Below, piece by piece: positions 51,421-61,088 of a stretch of DNA of 64,000 bases (the first letter of the stretch is position 1; the number at the start of each line of letters is the position of its first letter). Under the pieces are notes generated by a model that was not told the origin of the DNA, made no database searches, and worked only from the letters and a program-made list of their open reading frames with translations. Source of the stretch: an uncultured Oscillospiraceae bacterium (lineage in GTDB: Bacteria; Bacillota; Clostridia; Oscillospirales; Oscillospiraceae); contig CAJTYO010000010.1 of the NCBI GenBank assembly GCA_910584045.1, forward strand, positions 1 to 64,000, written 5' to 3'. A program made the position numbers and the translations under genes.

Positions 51421-53391
51421 TTAATAGTCGAGGTTGACTGCGTATTTTGCTTTTTTCTCAATAAACTCCTTCCGTGGCTCCACCTTCTCCCCCATCAGGA
51501 GGGTAAAAATAGCGTCGGCCTGGACTGCGTCGTTCAGCTCGATGCGGCGCAATGTGCGCTTTTCCGGATCCATGGTAGTTTCCCAAAGCTCATGGGGGTT
51601 CATCTCACCCAGGCCCTTGAAGCGATTAATGTCCACCTTGGCATTGGGGTTGTCGCCCCGCAGCTCGGCGGAAATTGCATCACGCTCCTCCTCGGAAAAG
51701 GCCAGACGGGTGGTCTTTCCTCTCGTCAGCTTGAAGAGCGGCGGAACGGCGGAGTAGACGTATCCCTGCTCAATCAACGGCCGCATGAATCGGAAGAAGA
51801 AGGTCAGCAGCAGGGTACGGATGTGGCTGCCATCCACGTCGGCATCGGCCATAATAATGACCTTGTGGTAGCGGAGCTTATTTACGTCGAAGTCCTCGCC
51901 GATGCCCGCGCCCAGGGCAGTGATGACGGGCTGAAGCTTATCGTTGCCGTAGACCTTATCCACCCGGGCCTTCTCCACGTTCAGCATCTTGCCCCACAGC
52001 GGCAGAATGGCCTGAAAGCGGCTGTCCCGTCCTTGTGTGGCGGAACCTCCTGCGGAGTCACCCTCGACAATATAGATCTCCGTCAGTTCCGGGTTGTTCT
52101 CGTTGCAGTCCCGGAGCTTATCTGGCATAGCTGCGCCGCCCAGAGCGGTTTTCCGGCGGATGGACTCCTTGGCCTTTCTTGCGGCCTCCCGGGCACGGTT
52201 AGCCATCATGGCTTTGTCCAGAACAAGCCTGGCAGTCTTTGGGTTCTCCTCCAGATACTCCTCCAGCTTCTCGCTGACCACGGCGGCGGTCAGGGTCCGG
52301 ATGGAGGCGTTGCCCAGCTTGGCCTTTGTCTGCCCCTCAAACTGAGCCTCGGTTAGTTTGACGGAGATAACGCATGTCAGCCCCTCCCGGCAGTCCTCCC
52401 CGGATACCTTGTCGTCTCCCTTGATGAGATTCATTTTCTTACCGTAGTTGTTCAACACGGTGGTGAGAGCTCGCCGGAAGCCCTCCTCGTGCATACCGCC
52501 CTCCGGTGTGCGCACGTCATTTGCAAAGGAGACAATGGTCTCGCTGTAATTATCGTTATATTGCAGGGCGATCTCCACCGAAGCGTCGTCCTTCATACCA
52601 CGCATATAGACCACATCGTCGTGGATGGGCGTTTTGTTCTGGTTTAGCCAAGTGACATACTCCCGGATTCCACCCTCATAGCACATGGAATCCGCAGCCT
52701 CCTGCCCCTCCCTTTTGTCATAGGTGCTGATTTTCAGCCCGGCATTCAAAAAAGCCTGCTGCTGCATCCGTGTATGAATTGTTTCATAGCTGTAGGCGGT
52801 CACATCGAACATCTCCGGGTCGGGCTTGAAGGTGACGACGGTGCCAGTCTTATCGGTCTTTCCTACCACCTGCATATGCTGGGTAATGTCGCCCCGGGAG
52901 AATTTCATCTCGTAGATGTTGCCGTCCTTGTGGACCTGGACCTCCAGCCACTCGGACAGGGCGTTGACCACGCTGGCGCCCACGCCATGGAGACCTCCGG
53001 AGACCTTGTAGCCCCCTCCCCCAAATTTACCGCCGGCATGGAGGACTGTGAAGACAACCTCCAGAGCGGGCAACCCGGTCTGGGGCTGTATGTCCACCGG
53101 AATACCGCGCCCATTGTCGGTGACGGTAATGGTGTTGCCGGGATTGATGGTCACAGTGATCTCATCACAGAAGCCGGCCAATGCCTCATCGATGGAGTTG
53201 TCCACAATCTCATAGACCAAATGGTGCAGGCCCGACTCACTGGTGGAGCCTATATACATGCCCGGGCGTTTACGGACGGCCTCCAGGCCCTCCAGTACCT
53301 GGATCTCACTGCCCCCATAGGCATGATCCACCTGGGTGACAGTTTCCTCCTCCATCTCGGTCATAACATTCATATCTTGTAGTTCAGCCAT
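51421..53391 (-). CDS. gyrB: DNA gyrase subunit B
   Basis: A 656-residue subunit. The GHKL ATPase N-terminus has [27 protein letters not shown] and [27 protein letters not shown]. The TOPRIM part has [39 protein letters not shown] and [24 protein letters not shown]. It ends with [20 protein letters not shown]. The ribosome site GGAGG is 11 bases upstream. Confidence 0.97.
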   Translation of the reverse strand: MAELQDMNVMTEMEEETVTQVDHAYGGSEIQVLEGLEAVRKRPGMYIGSTSESGLHHLVYEIVDNSIDEALAGFCDEITVTINPGNTITVTDNGRGIPVDIQPQTGLPALEVVFTVLHAGGKFGGGGYKVSGGLHGVGASVVNALSEWLEVQVHKDGNIYEMKFSRGDITQHMQVVGKTDKTGTVVTFKPDPEMFDVTAYSYETIHTRMQQQAFLNAGLKISTYDKREGQEAADSMCYEGGIREYVTWLNQNKTPIHDDVVYMRGMKDDASVEIALQYNDNYSETIVSFANDVRTPEGGMHEEGFRRALTTVLNNYGKKMNLIKGDDKVSGEDCREGLTCVISVKLTEAQFEGQTKAKLGNASIRTLTAAVVSEKLEEYLEENPKTARLVLDKAMMANRAREAARKAKESIRRKTALGGAAMPDKLRDCNENNPELTEIYIVEGDSAGGSATQGRDSRFQAILPLWGKMLNVEKARVDKVYGNDKLQPVITALGAGIGEDFDVNKLRYHKVIIMADADVDGSHIRTLLLTFFFRFMRPLIEQGYVYSAVPPLFKLTRGKTTRLAFSEEERDAISAELRGDNPNAKVDINRFKGLGEMNPHELWETTMDPEKRTLRRIELNDAVQADAIFTLLMGEKVEPRKEFIEKKAKYAVNLDY

Positions 53392-53412
53392 ATATTTTCA
53401 GACCTCCAGTCA

Positions 53413-53673
53413 TCATATTCGTAGGGATGTCAGCCGCCCCAGAAGGGTGGCCGGGGTGAGGGGCGAGAGGTAGACTCTCTGCCAGCTGCCCTGTGGGCAG
53501 CTGACGACTAAGGAACGGGGAAGGTCGTTGCTGACGGCGACAATCATCCCCTCATCCTCCGCATTTTTTAGATATTTTCTTGTTATTTTTGATGTGGTGG
53601 CGTTATCGAGGTCGAATATCCCAATAATATCGCCGGTCGGTATGGATATGCTGCTGCCTAGATGGAGATACAT
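53413..53673 (-). CDS. remB: RemB-like DUF370 regulator
   Basis: An 86-residue DUF370 protein: YLHLGSSISIPTGDIIGIFDLDNATTSKITRKYLKNAEDEGMIVAVSNDLPRSLVV. Rem proteins are DNA-binding regulators of matrix or envelope genes in Bacillus. Its place between recF and gyrB is the standard Firmicutes position. It precedes gyrB by 21 bp. Confidence 0.9.
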   Translation of the reverse strand: MYLHLGSSISIPTGDIIGIFDLDNATTSKITRKYLKNAEDEGMIVAVSNDLPRSLVVSCPQGSWQRVYLSPLTPATLLGRLTSLRI

Positions 53674-53796
53674 ACGCTCTTTTCCTCACGTTCTGCCAGG
53701 GCTCTGTTTCCAACCCCGTATGGCAGGGAGTACAGACAGCCTTGATAAGCAAATATAAAAACAGGTAAAAATACGGACTTCTGTGAGTAAAATCTC

Positions 53797-54906
53797 TCAC
53801 CTCTGTGTTACCACTCCATTTCTCACCTGATAGACATTTCCTTTCAAAAGAGAGTGCAGACGGTCCTCCTCACAGCAGGTTATAAATACCTGACCGCTGC
53901 TAATTCGGTTAAGCACGTATTCCTGCCGCTTGGGGTCCAGTTCGCTGAGTACGTCATCCAGCAGCAGAATAGGGTATTCCCCTATGATCTCCTTGTGAAT
54001 CTCCCGGGCAGCCAGCTTCAGAGACAGCGCCGCCGTCCGCGTCTGCCCCTGTGAGGCGTAAGTGCGGGCGCTCAGCCCGTTTAAAAGAACTTCCAGATCA
54101 TCTTTGTGGGGACCGGACAGACATTGACGGCTGGATATTTCCGCGTAGTGGTGTTCTCTCTGGTGCTCCAGCAGCTGGATAACCAGCAGCTTGTGGTCAC
54201 CGAACGGGTCAGATACGGTCTTTACCGTCCTGTACTGAAGAACAAGCTCTTCTTTACCCCCGGAGCATTCCCCGTGTGCGGCGGCGGCAAAGGACGAAAG
54301 CATCTTGATAAATCGAGACCGGTAGTGTATAAGAATCGCTCCTGTCTCCGCCATGCGGAGATTGAAGTCCGGCAGCGTAGCAATCAGATCCGGACGGTCC
54401 GCACAGTCCCGAAGAATTCTTGTCTTATGTTCATGCAGCCGCTGATATTCCGACAGGGCAGCCGCGTACCGCGGCCGCAGCTGACATAGAGAGGCGTCAA
54501 TAAACTTCCGCCGGGAGGATGCTCCCTCCTTTATAAGCTGTAAATCCTCAGGAGAAAAAAATACTGTATTCAGTACTGCACTAAGCTCAGAGGCTGCTTT
54601 GACAGGAATCTGGTTGACAGTAATTTTCTTTTTTTTCCCGAAACCCACCTCAATGCAGCTGGTAAAATCCCGGTCACGAGTGTGTATGGAGCCCTCCAGA
54701 TGGAAGCCTCCCTGGTCGAACCGGATCAACTCCCGATCTGTCCGCGTGCGGTGGGACTTGCCCGTGGACAGGCAGACCATAGCCTCCAGCAGGTTTGTCT
54801 TTCCCTGGGCGTTTTCGCCGTAGATTACATTGCAGCTGGGATTGAAGTCCACCCGCTGGGAAGCGTAGTTGCGAAAGTCCTCCAAAATGATATTGTCAAG
54901 TCGCAT
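53797..54906 (-). CDS. recF: DNA replication and repair protein RecF
   Basis: A 369-residue SMC-like ATPase. Walker A is VIYGENAQGKTNLLEAMVCLSTGKSHRTRTDRELIRF, the signature is YASQGQTRTAALSLKLA and Walker B is PILLLDDVLSELDPKRQEYVL. It loads RecA at gaps with RecO and RecR. It overlaps the S4-domain gene by 11 bp. Confidence 0.97.
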   Translation of the reverse strand: MRLDNIILEDFRNYASQRVDFNPSCNVIYGENAQGKTNLLEAMVCLSTGKSHRTRTDRELIRFDQGGFHLEGSIHTRDRDFTSCIEVGFGKKKKITVNQIPVKAASELSAVLNTVFFSPEDLQLIKEGASSRRKFIDASLCQLRPRYAAALSEYQRLHEHKTRILRDCADRPDLIATLPDFNLRMAETGAILIHYRSRFIKMLSSFAAAAHGECSGGKEELVLQYRTVKTVSDPFGDHKLLVIQLLEHQREHHYAEISSRQCLSGPHKDDLEVLLNGLSARTYASQGQTRTAALSLKLAAREIHKEIIGEYPILLLDDVLSELDPKRQEYVLNRISSGQVFITCCEEDRLHSLLKGNVYQVRNGVVTQR

Positions 54907-55111
54907 AGGCAGTGGTGTATGTCCGTCCTTTATAGGTAATTGTATCCCCTGGACGGAGCTTCCTTCCCCGCTGTAGGCAGACTTCTCCGTTGACCAGCAC
55001 TTGTCCGTCTTGAATCAGCATTTTTGCCTCGCCGCCGGAGGCGGTGAGGCTGGCTAGCTTCATCAGATCCTGCAGCCGAATAAATTCCGTGGTAATGGTA
55101 ATTGTTTCCAT
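54896..55111 (-). CDS. yaaA: S4-domain RNA-binding protein YaaA
   Basis: A 71-residue S4 protein: TTEFIRLQDLMKLASLTASGGEAKMLIQDGQVLVNGEVCLQRGRKLRPGDTI. YaaA lies between dnaN and recF in Firmicutes and is linked to ribosome assembly. It starts 15 bp after dnaN and overlaps recF. Confidence 0.93.
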   Translation of the reverse strand: METITITTEFIRLQDLMKLASLTASGGEAKMLIQDGQVLVNGEVCLQRGRKLRPGDTITYKGRTYTTAYAT

Positions 55112-55126
55112 AAAAAGTATACCCGC

Positions 55127-56236
55127 TTAATTGCTTTTCAGCCGTACCGGCAGGACCATATACAGAAAATTCTCATCCCCTTCTGCTGGAAGGATGATAC
55201 ACGGAGAGATATTGGTATTCAGCTCCAACCGCACGTTGGACGCCGGCGCATATTTTAGGGCGTCCATGAGATAGTGGTTGTTAAAGCCAATAACCAGATT
55301 TTTGCCGTCACCCTCTACGGGACAGATGTCCTTTGACTCCCCGATTGAGGTTTTGGCAGACATGGTAACTTTTCCGCTGTCAAAGACACATTGAATGGGG
55401 CTTTTCTGTTTTTCGGAAATAACAACGGAGATGCGATCGATGGAATTCATAAGGCTTTTGGAGTCTGCTGTGATCGTTATGGGGTTTGAACGGGGTATGG
55501 CGGCCTTGTAATCTAAGAATTCTCCTTCCAAACGACGACAGATAAGCTGGGTGTTGCCCACGTCGAAGAGCAGGTGGCGGCTGCCAAGGATGATGGCGGC
55601 TTCCTCATCTACGTCGTCGCAGATTTTTTCTACCTCGTTAAGAGCGGCAACGGGGGCGACGAAGTTGAAGGCTCCGCCCTTAACGCCAGCCAGCGGCTCA
55701 CGGCGAAGCGCCAAGCGGAAACCGTCTACACTGACGACTGTTAGATTTTCTTCGGTTATTTCGAAGAGGGACCCCGTGTGGATAGGACGGGATTCGTCGG
55801 TGGAGGCGGCAAAGGAGGTCTCCTTAATCATGGAACGGAGGACTTTTTGTGAGACGTGGAAGGAGTATTGATCCTCCACCTCTGGTAGCTCGGGGTAATC
55901 GTCTGCGGAGAGGGCCATGATGTTGTATGAAGCGTCGCCGCATGTCAGATTAACGTTCAGGTTAGTATTTGAATCAAAGGTAACGACGTCATCTGGCAGG
56001 CGGCGAATAATATCACCAAAAAGACGGGCGGGCAGAACAAGGGAGCCTTCTTCTACGATGTCTGCTTCGCATGTTGTACGAATGCCAGTGCTCATGTTAA
56101 AGCCAGAGATGGTGAGTTTATCTACTGCTTGAATGAGAATACCTTCTAGTGCAGGAATTGAGCTTTTTGTTGCAGCTGCTCTGGAGGCAGTGTTGACGGC
56201 GGTTTGTAGAAGGAGTTTTTCACATGAGAATTTCAT
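55127..56236 (-). CDS. dnaN: DNA polymerase III beta subunit (sliding clamp)
   Basis: A 369-residue clamp. The N-terminus is MKFSCEKLLLQTAVNTASRAAATKSSIPALEGILI and the C-terminal end is CIILPAEGDENFLYMVLPVRLKSN (MPMR-type LPVRL). It forms a dimeric ring with three clamp domains each. A 301-bp gap with the DnaA-box cluster separates it from dnaA. Confidence 0.98.
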   Translation of the reverse strand: MKFSCEKLLLQTAVNTASRAAATKSSIPALEGILIQAVDKLTISGFNMSTGIRTTCEADIVEEGSLVLPARLFGDIIRRLPDDVVTFDSNTNLNVNLTCGDASYNIMALSADDYPELPEVEDQYSFHVSQKVLRSMIKETSFAASTDESRPIHTGSLFEITEENLTVVSVDGFRLALRREPLAGVKGGAFNFVAPVAALNEVEKICDDVDEEAAIILGSRHLLFDVGNTQLICRRLEGEFLDYKAAIPRSNPITITADSKSLMNSIDRISVVISEKQKSPIQCVFDSGKVTMSAKTSIGESKDICPVEGDGKNLVIGFNNHYLMDALKYAPASNVRLELNTNISPCIILPAEGDENFLYMVLPVRLKSN

Positions 56237-56537
56237 AGTATATGATCCTTTCGGTTTTTTTAGGGAAGTGTTGGTATATTGGAAACTAAAAAAGAATAAG
56301 TTATTATTTTTAGAAGGAGAAGCAGTAGAAGAAAAAATTGTGGATAAGTGTGGGACATGCTTGGAAATACTGGAAAAATTAGCGGGAAATGGTTTGTGGA
56401 AAATTGTAGTAAAAACTGACAGCTTTCCACAGGGGAAATAGCAAACTATGTTTTCAACAGGGGGTGTGGAAAGGAAAAGGTTACTTTTGTGGAAAACTTT
56501 GGGGAAAATGTGGAAAGCCGTCGTGGAGAAAAGAGGG
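56237..56537. other. oriC: oriC DnaA-box cluster between dnaA and dnaN
   Basis: Six DnaA-box-like sites lie in 180 bp: TGTGGATAA at 56339-56347 (perfect complement of TTATCCACA), TGTGGAAAA at 56395 and 56488, TGTGGAAAG at 56465 and 56509, and the inverted CTTTCCACA at 56423-56431. Five share one orientation. The flank at 56281-56330 is AT-rich and could unwind. This matches the dnaA-dnaN half of a Firmicutes bipartite origin. Confidence 0.85.
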
Positions 56538-57851
56538 TTACTTTGTAGAGTTTACGTTGGTGATGATGGCTTTTACGGTTTCAGCGTAGTTGTTGTCGGT
56601 TTTCATACGGTTCTCGACTTTTGTTACGCCGTTGAGCGTGGTGGAGTGGTCTCGTCCGCCGAAGAGCTTGCCGGTGTCGTCCAGGGACAGGCTGGTGAGA
56701 CGGCGGATGAGGTACATAGCGATTTGACGGGCGTTAAGGATGTCCCGGCTGCGGGAGGGGCCGCGGATCTGGTCCTCCTCTACCCGGAAGTACCGACAGA
56801 CCTCCTTAATGATGTTGTCGGGGGTGACGGTGAACTCGTTGGAGCGGATCATGTCCTGGATGGCGCGGTCTACGGTAGACTGGTCGACATCGATGCCCAG
56901 GTCGTGAAAGGCCTTGATTTTGTGGACTGTTCCTTCTAGCTGCCGGACGTTGGAGGTGATCTTATTGGCGATGTATTTAGCGATATCGTCGTCCAGGATT
57001 AATTGGAGGTTAGCGGCCTTATTTTTTACGATAGCCACCCGGGTTTCAAAATGGGGCTGCTGTACGTCGGCCATCAGACCCCACTCAAAGCGGGTACGCA
57101 GCCGGTCGTCCAGCAGGGCCATCTCCTGGGGCGGTCGATCGGAAGTAAGGACAATCTGTTTTTTGCTCTCATAGAGAGCGTTGAAGGTGTGGAAAAATTC
57201 GTTTTGGGTTTCCACTTTACCGGCCACAAACTGGATGTCGTCTACAAGCATCAGGTCCGCCTCCCGGTACTTCGTGCGAAATTCGTTCATGGAGCGGCCG
57301 GAGCGGACGGTCTCGATGTAGTCGTTTATAAATTCATCGCCTTTGATATAGAGGATACGGAAGTCGGGACTGTTTTGGTGGATAACATGGGCAATAGCGT
57401 ACAAGAGGTGGGTTTTTCCCAGTCCGGAGCTTCCATAAATAAAAAGAGGGTTGTAATGCTGTCCGGGCGCGTCGGCCACGGCCCGGGCGGCGGAGCTGGC
57501 CAGATGGTTGGATGGGCCCACCACGAAGGTCTCAAAGGTGAATTCCCCGCTCTCCATAAAGGAGGCGGGCTGCTGTGACTTCTTGTTTTCCCGCTGGTGG
57601 AGGGCCCTGTCGTCCAGCAGGCGGACGGTCATGTTGGAGGAAAAGATGTCCTTGAGGGCCGATTCGATGTTCGGGAGAAAACGATCCTGAATGTTGGTGC
57701 GCTTGAAGGCGTTGGGGCAGTGGAGCACCAGCACGTCCCCCTCCAGGGCGACAACGGTGGTTTCATCGAACCATGTTTTTATAGTGGTCTCGGATAGATC
57801 CTCGCGTAGTCTGTCCAGGATCATGGACCACACGTCGGAAACAGATTGCAT
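56538..57851 (-). CDS. dnaA: Chromosomal replication initiator DnaA
   Basis: A 437-residue DnaA. Domain I is at about 1-80, a short linker follows, and the AAA+ domain has Walker A GSSGLGKTHL (140-149) and Walker B LMLVDDIQFVAGK. The C-terminal DNA-binding domain ends with the signature FGGRDHSTTLNGVTKVE. It binds the boxes on both sides of the gene. Confidence 0.98.
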   Translation of the reverse strand: MQSVSDVWSMILDRLREDLSETTIKTWFDETTVVALEGDVLVLHCPNAFKRTNIQDRFLPNIESALKDIFSSNMTVRLLDDRALHQRENKKSQQPASFMESGEFTFETFVVGPSNHLASSAARAVADAPGQHYNPLFIYGSSGLGKTHLLYAIAHVIHQNSPDFRILYIKGDEFINDYIETVRSGRSMNEFRTKYREADLMLVDDIQFVAGKVETQNEFFHTFNALYESKKQIVLTSDRPPQEMALLDDRLRTRFEWGLMADVQQPHFETRVAIVKNKAANLQLILDDDIAKYIANKITSNVRQLEGTVHKIKAFHDLGIDVDQSTVDRAIQDMIRSNEFTVTPDNIIKEVCRYFRVEEDQIRGPSRSRDILNARQIAMYLIRRLTSLSLDDTGKLFGGRDHSTTLNGVTKVENRMKTDNNYAETVKAIITNVNSTK

Positions 57852-58243
57852 AGGAGCTCTCCCTTTCTTTTTTCTATCGGTCCCTTTCTGTTATGTCTTT
57901 CAGGGGTGTTTCTTTCATCTTCTTGTTTCTTGTGGAAAGTATATCTGAATTATTATATCAAAAAATGGATGGGATTGCAACAGACACATATTCTAACATA
58001 TAAGAAAATTTCGTTTGTAGGAGTCATTGCGCCGTTTGTGAGCCGCAGAGGCGACAGAAACTGGAATCAGGGCTGGAAAGTGGAAGTTTTTGTTGACATC
58101 CCTTCTGTTTTTATGTATAATAACTGTTGCTTGTCGAAAGACAGGCCATCAATATGTCAACTGCGGGGGGAGCACTTCCCCGCCGTCGAGTAGAGGGGTG
58201 TAAAGTCCCTCAGCAAAAAGATTCTTTTAGGAGGTGTATGCAA
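57852..58243. other. Divergent dnaA-rpmH intergenic region
   Basis: No protein gene is seen. It contains one DnaA-box-like TGTGGAAAG at 57931-57939 next to an AT-rich stretch (57940-57970), the likely second half of the bipartite origin, and the rpmH promoter and leader on the plus strand. The leader carries a GC-rich hairpin-forming stretch (58165-58185, GGGGGGAGCACTTCCCCGCC). Confidence 0.7.
58093..58121 (+). promoter_or_regulatory. Consensus sigma-A promoter of rpmH-rnpA-yidDC
   Basis: TTGACA (58093-58098) and TATAAT (58116-58121) are both perfect and 17 bp apart. It would give a leader of about 115 bases before rpmH, fitting the heavy transcription of this ribosomal operon. Confidence 0.9.
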
Positions 58244-58378
58244 ATGTTCCGTACCTATCAGCCCAAAAAGCGCCAGCGCTCCAAGGAGCACGGCTTCCGC
58301 AAGCGGATGAGAACCGCCAACGGCCGTAAGGTGCTTGCCCGCCGCCGCGCGAAGGGCCGCAGCCGCCTGACCCACTGA
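58244..58378 (+). CDS. rpmH: Ribosomal protein bL34
   Basis: A 44-residue bL34: [21 protein letters not shown] and then [23 protein letters not shown]. The ATG at 58244 has AGGAGG nine bases upstream and gives the family N-terminus; an in-frame ATG at 58238 is too close to the ribosome site. Confidence 0.98.
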   Translation: MFRTYQPKKRQRSKEHGFRKRMRTANGRKVLARRRAKGRSRLTH

Positions 58379-58484
58379 GGCACGCCCCGGAGCTTGCAGC
58401 ACCGCAAATAAGGGATAGATTTGATGGAGGACGGTCGTTTAAGCGCAAGGCGTTTAGATGGCCGTCCTTACGGGTAGTAAGACA

Positions 58485-58832
58485 ATGAAGAAAACCGTTA
58501 CGATCAAGGAAAACCGCATCTTCCGCCGGCTATACAGCAAGGGACGCTCTGCCGTCACCCCCTTCCTGGTACTCTACTGCCGCCCCAACAATCTGGGTCA
58601 TAACCGGCTGGGAGTGACCGTCAGTACAAAACTTGGCTGCGCCGTGGTCCGTAACCGCGCCAGAAGACGGCTGCGGGAGGTCTTTCGGCTGGCCCAGCCG
58701 GAGCTGAAGCAGGGCTATGACGTGGTTCTGGTGGCCCGGAGCCGTGCGGTCAACGGACCGTATCAGAAGCTCACCGGCGCATTTTACCGTGCCTGTGGCC
58801 AGGTGGGGCTTGCGAAGGAGAACAGAACATGA
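58485..58832 (+). CDS. rnpA: Ribonuclease P protein component
   Basis: A 115-residue RnpA that binds the catalytic RNA of RNase P. It starts KKTVTIKENRIFRRLYSKGRSAVTPFLVLYCRPN and has the RNR motif VVRNRARRRLREVFRL. The chosen ATG at 58485 gives the usual N-terminus; neither it nor the ATG at 58458 has a good ribosome site, and coupling to rpmH is likely. It overlaps yidD by 4 bp. Confidence 0.95.
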   Translation: MKKTVTIKENRIFRRLYSKGRSAVTPFLVLYCRPNNLGHNRLGVTVSTKLGCAVVRNRARRRLREVFRLAQPELKQGYDVVLVARSRAVNGPYQKLTGAFYRACGQVGLAKENRT

Positions 58833-59044
58833 TCCGGCGGTTTTTGCTGCGCGTAATCCGGTTTTATCAGAGGCATATCTCCCCGTGTTTTCCGCCTCGG
58901 TGCCGCTTCATCCCCACCTGCTCCCAGTATGCCGCCCAGGCTATCGTAAAATATGGCGCGGCCCGGGGGAGCTGGCTGGCCCTGAGGCGTTTTTTGCGGT
59001 GCCATCCCTTTTATAAGGGAGATTTCTATGATCCCGTTCCCTGA
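58829..59044 (+). CDS. yidD: Membrane protein insertion efficiency factor YidD
   Basis: A 71-residue protein: LRVIRFYQRHISPCFPPRCRFIPTCSQYAAQAIVKYGAARGSWLALRRFLRCHPFYKGDFYDPVP. All conserved cysteines (CxxxC...C) and the HPF motif are present. It sits between rnpA and yidC as usual. Confidence 0.97.
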   Translation: MIRRFLLRVIRFYQRHISPCFPPRCRFIPTCSQYAAQAIVKYGAARGSWLALRRFLRCHPFYKGDFYDPVP

Positions 59045-59089
59045 CGGGGTCCAGCCCACATATGATGCGATTCGGAGGAAAAAAATTTA

Positions 59090-60172
59090 ATGGGCAAACT
59101 CATCACCTTACCCTTTGCCGCCCTGCTGCGCTGGATGTACTCCATCACCGGGTCCTACGGTGTGGCCATCATCCTGTTCAGTCTGATTCTGAAGCTGGTG
59201 CTTCTCCCCTTTCAGATGAAGTCCAAGCGCAGCATGGTCCGCATGGGCCGTCTGTCCGGCAAGCAGGCGGAGCTGCAAAAGCAGTATGCAAAAAATCAGC
59301 AGAAATACCAGGAGGAGTTGGCAAAGCTCTATCAGGAGGAGGGGGTAAACCCCATGAGCGGGTGTCTTTGGTCCCTACTGCCTTTGTTCCTCCTGTTGCC
59401 GCTGTACCAGATTGTCTACCGGCCTATCACCCATTTCATGGGCCTGAGCGAGGAGGTTCTGGAGACCGTACGCAGCGCCGCTATCGGCCTGGGTTTCGAT
59501 CCCAGCGCCGGAAATATCGCCTATGAGCAGATTGCTCTGACGGAGTTCGTGTCCAGTCACTGGGACAGCATGAAGAATACGGCGGAAGGACTAATCAATG
59601 TCAACTTCAATTTTCTAGGTGTTGATCTCAGTGCCATCCCCAGCAGCGCCTTTAAGGGCTTCACATTCAGTGTAGGGACGATCGGGCTGCTGCTGATCCC
59701 CGTTCTAGCTGCCGGGATTCAATTTTTATTCACCTACGTGACCAACAAGAGCAACGGACAGGCCCAGGCTCAGCAGGGCAGCATGAAAATGCTGAACATC
59801 ATGATGCCTCTGTTCTCCCTGTGGTGGTGCTTCACCATGCCCGCGGCCATGGGCGTATACTGGTTCTTCAACAGCTTTTTCTCCATGATTCAAGAGGGCC
59901 TGATGGGCCGGTTCTACACCAAAAAGCTGGATGAAGAAGAGGAGGAGAGAGCTGCCAAACGAGAGGCCGCCCGCCAGCTGCGTATGGAGGAGGCCAAAAA
60001 GCGGGTTGCTGAACAGAGGGAACAGGAGCCCAGAAAGCCCAAGAAGCAGCCCCAGAAGACCGGCGAGAAAAAAGTATCCACCAACGACGCGGGCCGTATC
60101 GGCGAGCGCCCCTATGCCAGAGGGCGCAGCTATCGGGCGGATCGCTACGATGAAGAAAAGAATGAGGATTAG
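59090..60172 (+). CDS. yidC: Membrane protein insertase YidC (SpoIIIJ type)
   Basis: A 360-residue Oxa1-type insertase without an obvious lipobox. The core has YGVAIILFSLILKLVLLPFQMKSKRSMVRMGRLSGKQAELQKQY, SGCLWSLLPLFLLLPLYQIVYRPI and MPLFSLWWCFTMPAAMGVYWFFNSFFSMIQ. A positively charged C-terminal tail (about 280-360) can contact the ribosome. An extra exported loop (about 125-190) is longer than in Bacillus. Confidence 0.96.
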   Translation: MGKLITLPFAALLRWMYSITGSYGVAIILFSLILKLVLLPFQMKSKRSMVRMGRLSGKQAELQKQYAKNQQKYQEELAKLYQEEGVNPMSGCLWSLLPLFLLLPLYQIVYRPITHFMGLSEEVLETVRSAAIGLGFDPSAGNIAYEQIALTEFVSSHWDSMKNTAEGLINVNFNFLGVDLSAIPSSAFKGFTFSVGTIGLLLIPVLAAGIQFLFTYVTNKSNGQAQAQQGSMKMLNIMMPLFSLWWCFTMPAAMGVYWFFNSFFSMIQEGLMGRFYTKKLDEEEEERAAKREAARQLRMEEAKKRVAEQREQEPRKPKKQPQKTGEKKVSTNDAGRIGERPYARGRSYRADRYDEEKNED

Positions 60173-60175
60173 GAT

Positions 60176-61048
60176 ATGACGACGAAATTTATTGACGTCA
60201 CCGGAAAGACCGAGGAGGAGGCTATCTCCAAAGCGCTGGCCGACCTGGGCCTGGACCGGGACGAGGTGTCCGTTGAGATTCTGGAACGGGCCAAAAAGGG
60301 CTTTTTGGGTCTGGGAGCCAGCCCGGCAAAGGTGCGGATCACCTATGAGGCGGCGGAGGAGCCGATAAAAAATGAGGAGAAAAAGGCCACGCCTCCCCCG
60401 CCGCCGCCTCCCGATCCGGAAGTGAAGAAGCCCCAGGCCATACCCTCTCCTCCTGCCCCCAAGCCTGCGAAAAAGCCCGTCCGCGCCAAGGTGGAACACC
60501 CTCAGAGGTCTTCTGCCCAGGCTGTGCCGGTCGCTGCCCCCGTACCCCCGCTGCCTCAGCCGGGAGAGATCTGCAATGATGAAAAGGCGCAGCAGATTAT
60601 AGCTTTTCTCACCGGGCTGTTGGATCATATGGATAGCCGGGCGCAGGTAAAGGTCTATCGGGATGAGGAGGAGCGCTACAAGGTGGTTCTGGAGGGGGAT
60701 AAGCTGGGTTCCCTGATTGGACGGCGGGGCGAGACCCTGGACGCTATCCAGCAGTTGACCAACTACTCCGTAAATAAGGGTGGCGACAAGCGGGTCAGAA
60801 TCCACGTGGACGCGGAGAATTACCGCTATAAGCGGGAGCAGAGCCTGCAGCATCTGGCCCGCAAGATGGCGGCAAAGGCCGTCAAGCTGCGCCGCAACGT
60901 CACTTTGGAACCCATGAACGCCTATGAGCGGCATGTCATTCACACCGCTTTGCAGGATGTGGAGGGCGTGAGTACCTACTCCATGGGCACCGATCCCAAC
61001 CGTCGGGTCATCGTGGCCTATGACCGGAGTGGGGCGAAGCAGGGGTAA
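60176..61048 (+). CDS. jag: RNA-binding protein Jag (KhpB)
   Basis: A 290-residue protein. The N-terminal Jag_N domain is KFIDVTGKTEEEAISKALADLGLDRDEVSVEILERAKKGFLGLGASPAKVRI. A Pro/Ala/Lys linker covers about 65-135. The KH domain has LIGRRGETLDAIQQLTNYSVNK and the R3H domain has MNAYERHVIHTALQDVEGVSTYSMGTDPNRRVIVAY. It binds RNA with KhpA and affects division. It follows yidC by 3 bp. Confidence 0.96.
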   Translation: MTTKFIDVTGKTEEEAISKALADLGLDRDEVSVEILERAKKGFLGLGASPAKVRITYEAAEEPIKNEEKKATPPPPPPPDPEVKKPQAIPSPPAPKPAKKPVRAKVEHPQRSSAQAVPVAAPVPPLPQPGEICNDEKAQQIIAFLTGLLDHMDSRAQVKVYRDEEERYKVVLEGDKLGSLIGRRGETLDAIQQLTNYSVNKGGDKRVRIHVDAENYRYKREQSLQHLARKMAAKAVKLRRNVTLEPMNAYERHVIHTALQDVEGVSTYSMGTDPNRRVIVAYDRSGAKQG

Positions 61049-61056
61049 TAATGCAG

Positions 61057-61088
61057 ATACCGCTGGGATCCCACGATCTCAGCGGTAT
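61057..61088 (+). terminator. Terminator of the rpmH-jag operon
   Basis: ATACCGCTGGGATC (61057-61070) pairs with GATCTCAGCGGTAT (61075-61088) with one G-U pair and a 4-base loop, followed by TTCTGT. It starts 8 bp after the jag stop. Confidence 0.85.

Noticed and set aside
60801..60810. TCCACGTGGA in jag as a fourth parS
   Set aside because: Only the central ten bases match. The outer TGT and ACA of the palindrome are missing, and the site lies within a conserved coding segment.
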